From Strigamia acuminata (taxonomy: Eukaryota > Arthropoda > Chilopoda > Geophilomorpha > Linotaeniidae): a stretch of 64,000 bases of DNA. The notes beneath the pieces are model-generated. The model did no database searches and was not told the origin of the DNA. It worked only from the letters and a program-made list of their open reading frames with translations. The DNA lies in contig OX442317.1 of assembly GCA_949358305.1 (NCBI GenBank), positions 13,520,186 to 13,584,185 of the forward strand, in the 5' to 3' direction. The position numbers were made by a program, and so were the translations under genes. Shown here piece by piece: positions 26,401 through 38,974 of the stretch. Each line of letters begins with the position of its first letter. Position 1 is the first letter of the stretch.

Positions 26401-28673
26401 TGTTTAACATTCCGACAATTGAAAAAATTCCGAATACGAAACGAGAAGTTGTCTCATTAATGGCTTCAATATTCGATCCAATGGGACTCATTGCTCCTGT
26501 TGTGCTTCAAATGAAGCTACTTGTTCAAGCAATCTGGATGAGAACAAAAAACTGGGATGAAAAGATTCTTGACTCAGAGAAAAAAGAAGTTGAAGAGTGG
26601 AGTCAAGACATACAAAAATTGAAAGAATTGAAAGTTCAACGTTGGCTGCAGACTTATTCCGGTCAAGACATCACTTTAGAAGTTTTCTGTGACGCAAGCA
26701 CAAAAGCATTTGGCTGTTCAATTTTTGTCGTCAATCTGGAGGGCAAAAGAACTTTATTGTTGAGTAAATGTCGTATTGCGCCGACGAAAAAAGTGACTCT
26801 TCCTCGACTTGAATTAACTGCAGCAGTGGTTGGAGTGCGAATGACCAAGTACCTGTTAGAAAACTTTCTTCCCAGTTACCCGGTCACTGAAGTGCGATAT
26901 TTCTCGGACTCCACCATAACTCTAGCCTGGATAAATTCGGACAAGAACGTATGGAAGCCATACGTCTCAAACCGTGTGCAAGAAATTATTTCTTCTACCA
27001 AACCCGAACAATGGTCTCATGTACCAACGGAATTTAACCCAGCAGATTTATTGACTCGACCACATAACTCAAAAACATTGATGCAAAATAAACTTTGGTG
27101 GTTTGGAGTTGATGTCTCAAAACTAGACAAAACAGAAATTATACAAGAGATTCTTCCAGAAGAGGAACGAAAAATTGTAGTGATGACTATTCAAGTTAAG
27201 GAAAGTTTTATTGGACAATTCTTCAAACGTTTCCGGAATTACAACAAACTTTTGAGAGTTTTTTCGTATATTTTGCGATGGAAAAACAAACTTTTGCGCG
27301 GTGAGCCTCTCTCGCCACTCGAGTTAGAGGACAACCAATTGAAGATCCTGCAGTTTTCGCAGAAATTACATTTTTCTTAGGAGGTTGAGGATGTGAAAAA
27401 CAAAAGAGAACTGTCTAAACATTCCACCCTACGCAATTTCGAACTCTTCATTGACGAGGACGGATTACTTCGACTTCGTAGCCGCTTGAAGAAATCACTG
27501 TTGACATTTGATGAAGTGTATCCAATTATCTTGCCTTATGACAGTTGGATAACAAGACTTTTAATTAAAAAAGTGCATCTGGAGTTGCTTCACGGTGACA
27601 TAAGCGAAACCTTGTATCACCTACGCGAACGATTTTGGATTATTAGAGGAAGAAGAACGATACAGACAGTTATACGAGAATGTGAAATTTGCAGACGAGG
27701 AAAACTTGCTCGCAATAACCCTTCAACGGGTGACCTTCCTGCTGAACGTGTGACACCAGCGGCGCCATTCCAAAACACAGGAGTGGACCACTTGGGTCCC
27801 ATTTATGTCGGCAGCAACAAGAAGGAAAAGAAAAAAGTTTACATCTTGCTTTTCACGTGTATGGTGACCCGTTCCATACATTTAGAAGTATCAGAGGACC
27901 TTTCTGTGCCAAAGTTTTTGCTTGCAATGAGAAGATTTGGGGCACGCCACGGATACCCAGGGAAGATTTTCTCTGACAACAGTAAGACGTTTGAGCGCGG
28001 AAGCCTCGAATTACAATCATGGGGGAAACTCATCGGTCATTCAGATGTGAAAACTTTCCTATCAGAAAAGAGAGTGCTTTGGACTTTCATCCCACCGCTG
28101 TCTCCATGGATGGGCGGAGCGTGGGAGCGCTTAGTCCGCTCAGTAAAAGATAAACTTCGAAAAACTTTGTTGCGCAGCACTGTAGACTTGGAAACTCTCC
28201 AAACATTGGTCTTGGAAATTAGTTCAGTGCTAAATTCACGACCCTTAAGTTACGTCCCAGACAGTGTTGAAGGTGGTAGAATTTTGGCACCTGAAAACTT
28301 TCTAACAGGAGGCATGCCAAAATACGTAATAAACAAACAATTGAGTGCAATTAAAAAATCAGATTTAAGAAAACTGGACATTAAACGACGCCAATTTATT
28401 TGGGAGTTCTGGAAAATTTGGAAAAAGAGTTACCTCATGCAACTGAGGAATTTTTATGAAACAAAAGGTGATAAGTTCTTCAAGAATCCTAAAGTAGACC
28501 AAATCGTGTTGCTAGAGAAAATGGGTACAAATCCCTATTTTTGGCCCCTTGCTAGGATAAAGGAAATTTTTCCCGGTGATGATGGTCAAATCCGTGTTAT
28601 AAAAGTTGTGCTACCCGATGGACGTGAGTTGAAAAGGTCAGTCAGACATGTGAGAGCTCTTGAACTAGAATGA
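23433..28673 (+). pseudogene. BEL-2 gag-pol, one nonsense codon
   Basis: BEL/Pao Gag-Pol frame from ATG 23433 to TGA 28673. The same domain order as in BEL-3 is present: Gag, Cys/His knuckles, DPGS protease, FMDD reverse transcriptase, RNase H, HHCC and D-D-E integrase, C-terminal DNA-binding-like region. A TAG at 27378-27380 (codon 1316) replaces the GAG of the other copies, between RNase H and the integrase zinc site. Reading continues in the same frame, so one substitution broke the gene. A product ending here would contain protease, reverse transcriptase and RNase H but no integrase. Amino-acid differences from the other copies are few and scattered. Confidence 0.93.
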
Positions 28674-28728
28674 CTAATAAGACTTTGTGTGTGGTTCTCG
28701 CTTCTCTGTCCTTTCGCCGGCAACTCGT

Positions 28729-30245
28729 TGTTGCAAACAACGTGGAAATATTTTGGAAATTGCATTTATTACTGTGTTTTTTGTCATATTAAATATTCAT
28801 AGTGTAGTGGAATTTTTGTCTAATATTTTCATTTATTGCTTTTCAGGTTTTTATCTTATTAAAACATTTTTTTTAGTGTTTTCAGTATTTTTTAGTGTCT
28901 TTTGTGTTGATATTGCATTTTAATTTACTGTTATTTCAAGTGTTTTCAAAGCTTTGTGTCATATCTCATTGATTTCTTATGCATTTACATGATTTACGGC
29001 AATTTTAAGTACATTCGTCGAAATGCAGTTCAGTTGCGTTACACGCGTGACGTCACTTTTCATTTACTAGTCTCGTTTCGTTAGAACTTCTAACGTTTCG
29101 TTCTCTACTTTCCGAGTTGTTAAGAATTCTATTTACAGTTGCTTTCTACTAATTAAAGTCTGCTCTTTCGACTGGTGTGCTTTATTATTGCCCAAGTGTT
29201 TTCGTTTCATCTGTACGAACGTTCGTTGTCGGCCACCGCATGGGCGCGGCCGATAATGCTCGGTTCGTGCGGATTACGATCTATTTCAAAGTGTTGTGTT
29301 GAATAAATACTGTGATTTTGTGCAGGAAATAACATTTCCTAATTTTATTTAACATTCCTATGTGGTTTTTTATTAACATTCTGTGTATCTAATTTCAAAT
29401 GTACTGGTTTTACCGCCAACATGACGTTCGAGGCCGCCATGTTGGAATTTATCGGTAATTTGTTTTTATTTCAATTTGTTTGCGATGTATATTGATTGAA
29501 TTGATTATACTATTTCATTACGATGTTTTTTAACCTGAATTCTTATGTTATTTTGTGTTTTAAAGCCATTTTAAATTCAAATCTTACGGTTATGTCATCG
29601 TATTGGCCTGTGATTGGCTGCCTTGATCGTCTGCTTAACGATCGCAGTTTTCATCCTTTTTCGCATTGTTTAACGTCATTTCAGACATTGTTACAATTTA
29701 ACTTTTTGTTCTCTGTTTCTTTGTGCATCTTTTGATATATTTCAAACTGTAATCCGTGCTAATTTCACAATTTGTCAACTTTGCCTGTATTTCGTTTTCC
29801 TCCGTTGCCATGACAACGGAGAATTTTGTATCTGTATTTCGCCGCTAATCTGTTCGGCGCGTGCCGTTATCGGTATTGCGCATGTGCGGCTCCCTTGAGG
29901 GCCAATTACATTCGTGTATTTTACTCAGTTATCATCTAACCGTTCATTAAAGAAGTTGTTTAGTTTTAACTCCAGAATTTATTCATTTACACAGCCATTA
30001 CAATGTGGATTGAGTAGTTAATTTTTTCTAAGGCCAGCAAATGTTGTTGCCTCTTCTTGGATACCTGATGCTGCGGATTCTAGCATTGTTTCATCTCCCC
30101 AACAATTGGATTTATTTCGGATTATCTTCTTTTCCATGTGGTTTTCGTACGAACATCAACACTATACGATTCTGCTCGAGCTTTTGTGAAGTGCAACTTG
30201 TGCTGGCTCGACGTTCTTTTCAGTCTATTTTGTCCGACCGCAACA
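28729..30245 (+). repeat. BEL-2 3' LTR
   Basis: Copy of 20923-22439 at an offset of 7806 bp, with a handful of differences. It is preceded by a pyrimidine-rich stretch (gtggttctcgcttctctgtcc) instead of the usual purine tract and followed by the ACTG target duplication and satellite. Confidence 0.95.
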
Positions 30246-33200
30246 ACTGTGATGTCAAATGAGATCAAAAGTTTATTCTTTCAAATTATTGCTTGGATGT
30301 TGCTAAAACTAACATTGAAGCCTTCTACTAAAGTTTAAACACTATTTCAGAACATTCAGAGACATTGGTCTTGTGGTGTTTGTGCTAAGTCAACCGTGAT
30401 GAGATCAAAAGTCTATTCTCCCAAATCATTGCTTGGATGTTGCTAAAACTTACATTGAAGCCGTCTACTAAGGTTTAAACACTATTTCAGAACATTTAGA
30501 GACATTGGTCTTGTGGTGTTTGTGCTAAGTCAACTGTGATGAGATCAAAAGTCTACTCTCCCAAATCATTGCTTGGATGTTGCTAAAACTTACATTGAAG
30601 CCTTCTACTAAGGTTTAAACACTATTTCAGAACATTCAGAGACATTGGTTTGTGGTGTTTGTGCTAAGTCAACTGTGATGTCAAATGAGATCAAAAGTTT
30701 ATTCTTTCAAATCATTGCTTGGATGTTGCTAAAACTTACATTGAAGCCTTCTACTAAGGTTTAAACACTATTTCTGAACATTCAGAGACATTGGTCTTGT
30801 GGTGTTTGTGCTAAGTCAACTGTGATGTCAAATGAGATCAAAAGTTTATTCTTTCAAATTATTGCTTAGATGTTGCTAAAACTAACATTGAAGGCTTCTA
30901 CTAAGGTTTAAACACTATTTCAGAACATTCAGAGACAGTGGTCTTGTGGTGTTTGTGCTAAGTCAACTGTGATGAGATCAAAAGTCTATTCTCCCAAATC
31001 ATTGCTTAGATGTTGCTAAAACTTACATTGAAGCCGTCTACTAAGGTTTAAACACTATTTCAGAACATTTAGAGACATTGGTCTTGTGGTGTTTGTGCTA
31101 AGTCAACTGTGATGTCAAATAAGATCAAAAGTTTATTCTTCCAAATCATTGCTTGGATGTTGCTAAAACTTACATTGAAGCCTTCTACTAAAGTTTAAAC
31201 ACTATTTCAGAACATTCAGAGACATTGGTCTTGTGATGTTTGTGCTAAGTCAACTGTGATGTCAAATGAGATCAAAAGTTTATTCTTTCAAATTATTGCT
31301 TGGATGTTGCTAAAACTAACATTGAAGCCTTCTACTAAGGTTTAAACACTATTTCAGAACATTCAGAGACATTGGTCTTGTGGTGTTTGTGCTAAGTCAA
31401 CTGTGATGAGATCAAAAGTCTACTCTCCCAAATCATTGCTTGGATGTTGCTAAAACTTACATTGAAGCCTTCTACTAAGGTTTAAACACTATTTCAGAAC
31501 ATTCAGAGACATTGGTTTGTGGTGTTTGTGCTAAGTCAACTGTGATGTCAAATGAGATCAAAAGTTTATTCTTTCAAATTATTGCTTGGATGTTGCTAAA
31601 ACTTACATTGAAGCCTTCTACTAAGGTTTAAACACTATTTCAGAACATTCAGAGACATTGGTTTGTGGTGTTTGTGCTAAGTCAACTGTGATGTCAAATG
31701 AGATCAAAAGTTTATTCTTTCAAATTATTGCTTGGATGTTGCTAAAACTTACATTGAAGCCTTCTACTAAGGTTTAAACACTATTTCTGAACATTCAGAG
31801 ACATTGGTCTTGTGGTGTTTGTGCTAAGTCAACTGTGATGTCAAATGAGATCAAAAGTTTATTCTTTCAAATTATTGCTTAGATGTTGCTAAAACTAACA
31901 TTGAAGGCTTCTACTAAGGTTTAAACACTATTTCAGAACATTCAGAGACAGTGGTCTTGTGGTGTTTGTGCTAAGTCAACTGTGATGAGATCAAAAGTCT
32001 ATTCTCCCAAATCATTGCTTAGATGTTGCTAAAACTTACATTGAAGCCGTCTACTAAGGTTTAAACACTATTTCAGAACATTTAGAGACATTGGTCTTGT
32101 GGTGTTTGTGCTAAGTCAACTGTGATGAGATCAAAAGTCTATTTTCCCAAATCATTTCTTGGATGTTGCTAAAACTTACATTAAAGCTTTCTACTAAGGT
32201 TTAAACACTATTTCAGAACATTCAGAGACATTGGTCTTGTGATGTTTGTGCTAAGTCAACTGTGATGAGATCAAAAGTCTATTCTTCCAAATCATTGCTT
32301 GGATGTTGCTAAAACTTACATTGAAGCCTTCTACTAAGGTTTAAACACTATTTTAGAACATTCAGAGACATTGGTTTGTGGTGTTTGTGCTAAGTCAACT
32401 GTGATGTCAAATGAGATCAAAAGTTTATTCTTTCAAATTATTGCTTGGATGTTGCTAAAACTTACATTGAAGCCTTCTACTAAGGTTTAAACACTATTTC
32501 TGAACATTCAGAGACATTGGTCTTGTGGTGTTTGTGCTAAGTCAACTGTGATGTCAAATGAGATCAAAAGTTTATTCTTCCAAATCATTGCTTGGATGTT
32601 GCTAAAACTTACATTGAAGCCTTCTACTAAAGTTTAAACACTATTTCAGAACATTCAGAGACATTGGTCTTGTGATGTTTGTGCTAAGTCAACTGTGATG
32701 TCAAATGAGATCAAAAGTTTATTCTTTCAAATTATTGCTTGGATGTTGCTAAAACTAACATTGAAGCCTTCTACTAAAGTTTAAACACTATTTCAGAACA
32801 TTCAGAGACATTGGTCTTGTGGTGTTTGTGCTAAGTCAACTGTGATGAGATCAAAAGTCTACTCTCCCAAATCATTGCTTGGATGTTGCTAAAACTTACA
32901 TTGAAGCCTTCTACTAAGGTTTAAACACTATTTCAGAACATTCAGAGACATTGGTTTGTGGTGTTTGTGCTAAGTCAACTGTGATGTCAAATGAGATCAA
33001 AAGTTTATTCTTTCAAATCATTGCTTGGATGTTGCTAAAACTTACATTGAAGCCTTCTACTAAGGTTTAAACACTATTTCTGAACATTCAGAGACATTGG
33101 TCTTGTGGTGTTTGTGCTAAGTCAACTGTGATGTCAAATGAGATCAAAAGTTTATTCTTTCAAATTATTGCTTAGATGTTGCTAAAACTAACATTGAAGG

Positions 33201-36200
33201 CTTCTACTAAGGTTTAAACACTATTTCAGAACATTCAGAGACAGTGGTCTTGTGGTGTTTGTGCTAAGTCAACTGTGATGAGATCAAAAGTCTATTCTCC
33301 CAAATCATTGCTTAGATGTTGCTAAAACTTACATTGAAGCCGTCTACTAAGGTTTAAACACTATTTCAGAACATTTAGAGACATTGGTCTTGTGGTGTTT
33401 GTGCTAAGTCAACTGTGATGTCAAATAAGATCAAAAGTTTATTCTTCCAAATCATTGCTTGGATGTTGCTAAAACTTACATTGAAGCCTTCTACTAAAGT
33501 TTAAACACTATTTCAGAACATTCAGAGACATTGGTCTTGTGATGTTTGTGCTAAGTCAACTGTGATGTCAAATGAGATCAAAAGTTTATTCTTTCAAATT
33601 ATTGCTTGGATGTTGCTAAAACTAACATTGAAGCCTTCTACTAAGGTTTAAACACTATTTCAGAACATTCAGAGACATTGGTCTTGTGGTGTTTGTGCTA
33701 AGTCAACTGTGATGAGATCAAAAGTCTACTCTCCCAAATCATTGCTTGGATGTTGCTAAAACTTACATTGAAGCCTTCTACTAAGGTTTAAACACTATTT
33801 CAGAACATTCAGAGACATTGGTTTGTGGTGTTTGTGCTAAGTCAACTGTGATGTCAAATGAGATCAAAAGTTTATTCTTTCAAATTATTGCTTGGATGTT
33901 GCTAAAACTTACATTGAAGCCTTCTACTAAGGTTTAAACACTATTTCAGAACATTCAGAGACATTGGTTTGTGGTGTTTGTGCTAAGTCAACTGTGATGT
34001 CAAATGAGATCAAAAGTTTATTCTTTCAAATTATTGCTTGGATGTTGCTAAAACTTACATTGAAGCCTTCTACTAAGGTTTAAACACTATTTCTGAACAT
34101 TCAGAGACATTGGTCTTGTGGTGTTTGTGCTAAGTCAACTGTGATGTCAAATGAGATCAAAAGTTTATTCTTTCAAATTATTGCTTAGATGTTGCTAAAA
34201 CTAACATTGAAGGCTTCTACTAAGGTTTAAACACTATTTCAGAACATTCAGAGACAGTGGTCTTGTGGTGTTTGTGCTAAGTCAACTGTGATGAGATCAA
34301 AAGTCTATTCTCCCAAATCATTGCTTAGATGTTGCTAAAACTTACATTGAAGCCGTCTACTAAGGTTTAAACACTATTTCAGAACATTTAGAGACATTGG
34401 TCTTGTGGTGTTTGTGCTAAGTCAACTGTGATGAGATCAAAAGTCTATTTTCCCAAATCATTTCTTGGATGTTGCTAAAACTTACATTAAAGCTTTCTAC
34501 TAAGGTTTAAACACTATTTCAGAACATTCAGAGACATTGGTCTTGTGATGTTTGTGCTAAGTCAACTGTGATGAGATCAAAAGTCTATTCTTCCAAATCA
34601 TTGCTTGGATGTTGCTAAAACTTACATTGAAGCCTTCTACTAAGGTTTAAACACTATTTTAGAACATTCAGAGACATTGGTTTGTGGTGTTTGTGCTAAG
34701 TCAACTGTGATGTCAAATGAGATCAAAAGTTTATTCTTTCAAATTATTGCTTGGATGTTGCTAAAACTTACATTGAAGCCTTCTACTAAGGTTTAAACAC
34801 TATTTCTGAACATTCAGAGACATTGGTCTTGTGGTGTTTGTGCTAAGTCAACTGTGATGTCAAATGAGATCAAAAGTTTATTCTTCCAAATCATTGCTTG
34901 GATGTTGCTAAAACTTACATTGAAGCCTTCTACTAAAGTTTAAACACTATTTCAGAACATTCAGAGACATTGGTCTTGTGATGTTTGTGCTAAGTCAACT
35001 GTGATGTCAAATGAGATCAAAAGTTTATTCTTTCAAATTATTGCTTGGATGTTGCTAAAACTAACATTGAAGCCTTCTACTAAAGTTTAAACACTATTTC
35101 AGAACATTCAGAGACATTGGTCTTGTGGTGTTTGTGCTAAGTCAACTGTGATGAGATCAAAAGTCTACTCTCCCAAATCATTGCTTGGATGTTGCTAAAA
35201 CTTACATTGAAGCCTTCTACTAAGGTTTAAACACTATTTCAGAACATTCAGAGACATTGGTTTGTGGTGTTTGTGCTAAGTCAACTGTGATGTCAAATGA
35301 GATCAAAAGTTTATTCTTTCAAATTATTGCTTGGATGTTGCTAAAACTTACATTGAAGCCTTCTACTAAGGTTTAAACACTATTTCTGAACATTCAGAGA
35401 CATTGGTCTTGTGGTGTTTGTGCTAAGTCAACTGTGATGTCAAATGAGATCAAAAGTTTATTCTTTCAAATTATTGCTTAGATGTTGCTAAAACTAACAT
35501 TGAAGGCTTCTACTAAGGTTTAAACACTATTTCAGAACATTCAGAGACATTGGTCTTGTGGTGTTTGTGCTAAGTCAACTGTGATGAGATCAAAAGTCTA
35601 TTCTCCCAAATCATTGCTTAGATGTTGCTAAAACTTACATTGAAGCCGTCTACTAAGGTTTAAACACTATTTCAGAACATTTAGAGACATTGGTCTTGTG
35701 GTGTTTGTGCTAAGTCAACTGTGATGAGATCAAAAGTCTATTTTCCCAAATCATTTGTTGGATGTTGCTAAAACTTACATTAAAGCTTTCTACTAAGGTT
35801 TAAACACTATTTCAGAACATTCAGAGACATTGGTCTTGTGATGTTTGTGCTAAGTCAACTGTGATGAGATCAAAAGTCTATTCTTCCAAATCATTGCTTG
35901 GATGTTGCTAAAACTTACATTGAAGCCTTCTACTAAGGTTTAAACACTATTTTAGAACATTCAGAGACATTGGTTTGTGGTGTTTGTGCTAAGTCAACTG
36001 TGATGTCAAATGAGATCAAAAGTTTATTCTTTCAAATTATTGCTTGGATGTTGCTAAAACTTACATTGAAGCCTTCTACTAAGGTTTAAACACTATTTCT
36101 GAACATTCAGAGACATTGGTCTTGTGGTGTTTGTGCTAAGTCAACTGTGATGTCAAATGAGATCAAAAGTTTATTCTTCCAAATCATTGCTTGGATGTTG

Positions 36201-36416
36201 CTAAAACTTACATTGAAGCCTTCTACTAAAGTTTAAACACTATTTCAGAACATTCAGAGACATTGGTCTTGTGATGTTTGTGCTAAGTCAACTGTGATGT
36301 CAAATGAGATCAAAAGTTTATTCTTTCAAATTATTGCTTGGATGTTGCTAAAACTAACATTGAAGCCTTCTACTAAAGTTTAAACACTATTTCAGAACAT
36401 TCAGAGACATTGGTCT
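30246..36416. repeat. Satellite array, third block, with a 2.3-kb duplicated segment
   Basis: The same 140/147-bp satellite. Rare variants come in matched pairs: gagacagtgg at about 30935, 31948, 33241 and 34254, and tcaaataag at 31115 and 33421. The second member of each pair is 2306 bp downstream, so a segment of about 2.3 kb (16 monomers) has been duplicated in tandem recently. The block ends inside a monomer at tcagagacattggtct, where BEL-3 is inserted. Confidence 0.96.
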
Positions 36417-37978
36417 TGTTGCAAGACAGCGTAGAAATTGTTGTGCTATTTTATTGTCAATATTTTTACCATTTACTTTGAGTTGATTAAAATCTTTAAG
36501 TGTTTTAATTTCCTTTGCCTAATTGGTATTTTTCACTTTTCAGATTTTTTTATTGCTTATTAAAGTGTTTTGACTTGATTTTTATTCATACTTTTCAATA
36601 TTCAGTAATGTTTATGCTTTGTATTGATTTCAAATATCTTATTCCGTGCATTTATTGACTTATTCACTTGTTTTTTGAGAGTTTGTATTGATTTCGAACT
36701 GTTTTGGTGCAAATTTCGTTACCTAGCATACAATTGCGATGCTAGTGACGTCATTTTTCTGTTTCCCGTAAAGTTACGGTTCCGCCTTCTAACCTTTTGT
36801 TTAGTACTTTTCAAATCACTTGGATTTTTATTAAGCATTCGTTTAGACTAATTCAAGCATGCTCTTTCTATCTAGATGCATCAAAACTGCTTTGGAAGTT
36901 CCGTTTGATTGGTTTGAACGTTCGTTTCCGTCTGCCATAAAAGCGCAGCCGGGAATGTTCGTTTGGCCGATAAATTCGTATTTATTCAACTTGTGTGTAA
37001 TCACTCGGTGTTTTGTGAAGAGAATGAACAAATATTCTTATTATTTAATCTATTCTTTATTGCATAATTACATTTAGTGCTTTTTATTCCATTTTCGTGT
37101 TGTTTTGAAGCTTTTGTAATGTTCGCCGGACGCCATGTTTGATCCAACACCTTTGTTATGTTCGCCGGTCGCCATGTTTGTCCCAAGCGACTGTTTACAT
37201 TTAGTAATCGTTGTTTATGTATTTTATATCACATAATTTGCATTTACTATTACATTGCGTTATTATTCAGTATGTATTCTTTGATAATTTTGTGCTTTTG
37301 TACCGATCGAAATTCAAATGTGATCGTTATGTAATTTTCGAAGCCTGTGATTGGCTATTTTCAATCCTTTCATTCCGAGATCGGTTTATTGCAAATATCT
37401 CATTGTTTAACGTGTTTTTGGACATTGTTGTGATTAGCTTTTTTGTTCACCGCATTCTTGTGGTCATTTCAATGTAATTCAATGTATTTTTAGTGCATTT
37501 TTAAGCAAATGCCAACTTTGCCGTAATCTTGTTTCCTCCGTTACCATGGTAACGGAATCTTTCGTGTATCTGTATTTCGCCGCTATCGGCCTGGCGCGTG
37601 CCATATTCGGTACTGCGCATGTGCGGTTCTCTAAGAACCAATCTAATTGCTGTAATTTCTTCAGTTATTAACCAACCTTTGAATAAATGTGTTGTGTTTT
37701 ATTAGCTCTTGTTTTAGGCTTATTTTCAAACACATTCAATGTGTAGTGAGTAGTTTAAAAATTCTCAGGCCAACTTATGTTTCCGCCACCTATTGGATAC
37801 TTGGTGCAGGTGTTCTCCACATTGTTCCAGCGGTTCAACAATGCCATTTGTTGCGGATTTATTGCTTTCCAGTGCGATTTTCGTACTAACCACGCCATAC
37901 GACCTTGGGCGAGCTCAAGTGTCTTGAATTTGGATACGCATCGCCATTCCTTTCTGTCTGTCTTGTTGACCTGCAACA
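36417..37978 (+). repeat. BEL-3 5' LTR
   Basis: 1562 bp, beginning TGTTGCAAGACAGCG and ending CTGCAACA. It is about 2 percent different from the BEL-1 LTR by reading and much more different from the BEL-2 LTR. It contains a TGACGTCA palindrome near 36745 and a GTTACCATGGTAAC palindrome near 37540, conserved in BEL-1, both plausible binding sites. Confidence 0.95.
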
Positions 37979-38974
37979 CAGATACGAAGCTTTTGGTAGC
38001 CGTGACCAGGATTCCGTCTGCAATTCGTGAGTTTTTCCAGTGCATCATCAATACGTTTGAAAAAGTGTTTGGTGCGACGGAGGAAAATTACGTTTGTGTT
38101 TCGTCACCCATGTCAAGAGTCAACGTTCAACGTGACAGAAGTTACGACGGGGACTGCTTTGGCGGCGAAAACGAACAAAAGTGTGCATGCAGTTGGAGTT
38201 CAAGGTCACAACACTGGATAACACAACGCGTCGTGTTGGAAAGCGGATTCGCCCCTGGAATAATTGCATTTTACAGTGTTTTGCCTTATGAAATTGAAAT
38301 TTTGGAGATTTTGGTTATTAAGGGGAACAGTATCAGGTGTCTTTATGGGATTTTGGTAGTTGCATTTGTTGGTTTTCGGGAAAATTTCGATAAAGTGTCT
38401 ATTTTACAACTTTTGAAGTGTTTTTTCATTGCATGCTTAGTTCTCCACTATAACCGCCATAAGCGGGGGAGATTAGATTTATTTCGAGTAAAACTGACTA
38501 GTTTCAAGTTGAATAAGCTGTCAGTAGAGTCAAAATTTAATGTTAGGAGTTATTGGCGTGTTTTGTTGCAAAACGAACCGTCAATTGTTTTCAAAAGAGT
38601 TTATTGGCGTGCTTTGTTGCAAAACAAACCGTCAATTATTTTCAAACTGTGCAGGGTAATTGTGTCACGTTTTATTTACGTACGCATTACCGCTCAAATT
38701 TTTGGTCATCCTCGATTGGCCAAACATTTGATATTCTAAAATTCTCACGTGTCACCAAGGACCGTGAAAATTGAGTGCTTTTTGGGGGATAAAATAAAAA
38801 CGTTTATTCTCTTTAAAGTTAAAACAAAAACCGTGAATATTGAGATAGTTTTGGGGGATAAAATTACAAGGTTTATTCTCTTAAAAATTAAAACAAAGTT
38901 GAATTGTCATGCCCGTTTTTATCTGTTCTTTCCAAATTTCACAGCCGAATTTTTTGTGAGAGAGGACAGAGAAA
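37979..38974 (+). other. BEL-3 leader: primer-site candidate and two tandem duplications
   Basis: A TGG-initiated sequence at 37994-38016 resembles the complement of a tRNA-Arg 3' end. It starts 15 bp after the LTR, further than usual. Two pairs of direct repeats precede gag: a segment starting ttattggcgtg at 38550 and again at 38601 (offset 51), and a segment with ttgggggataaaat starting near 38764 and 38833 (offset 69). Both pairs exist in all three elements, so they belong to the family. Packaging or translational roles are possible but cannot be shown from sequence. Confidence 0.55.

Larger units (their letters stand above)
20923..30245 (+). mobile_element. BEL-2: full-length BEL/Pao LTR retrotransposon, divergent LTRs
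   Basis: A 9323-bp element with LTRs of 1517 bp at 20923-22439 and 28729-30245, beginning TGTTGCA and ending CGCAACA. ACTG stands immediately left of the element and immediately right of it. Excision with one ACTG restores the satellite monomer, giving a 4-bp target duplication. I see at least two differences between the LTRs (near 21211/29020 and 21651/29456), so it is a little older than BEL-1. Its LTRs are clearly a different subfamily from BEL-1 and BEL-3 although its coding region is nearly the same. Confidence 0.95.

Noticed and set aside
37777-38739. 320-codon open frame spanning the BEL-3 LTR end and leader, also open in BEL-1 and partly in BEL-2
   Set aside because: Most differences between BEL-1 and BEL-3 in it change the amino acid, it crosses the LTR border and the tandem duplications, and it has no motif. 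Shared ancestry explains it.
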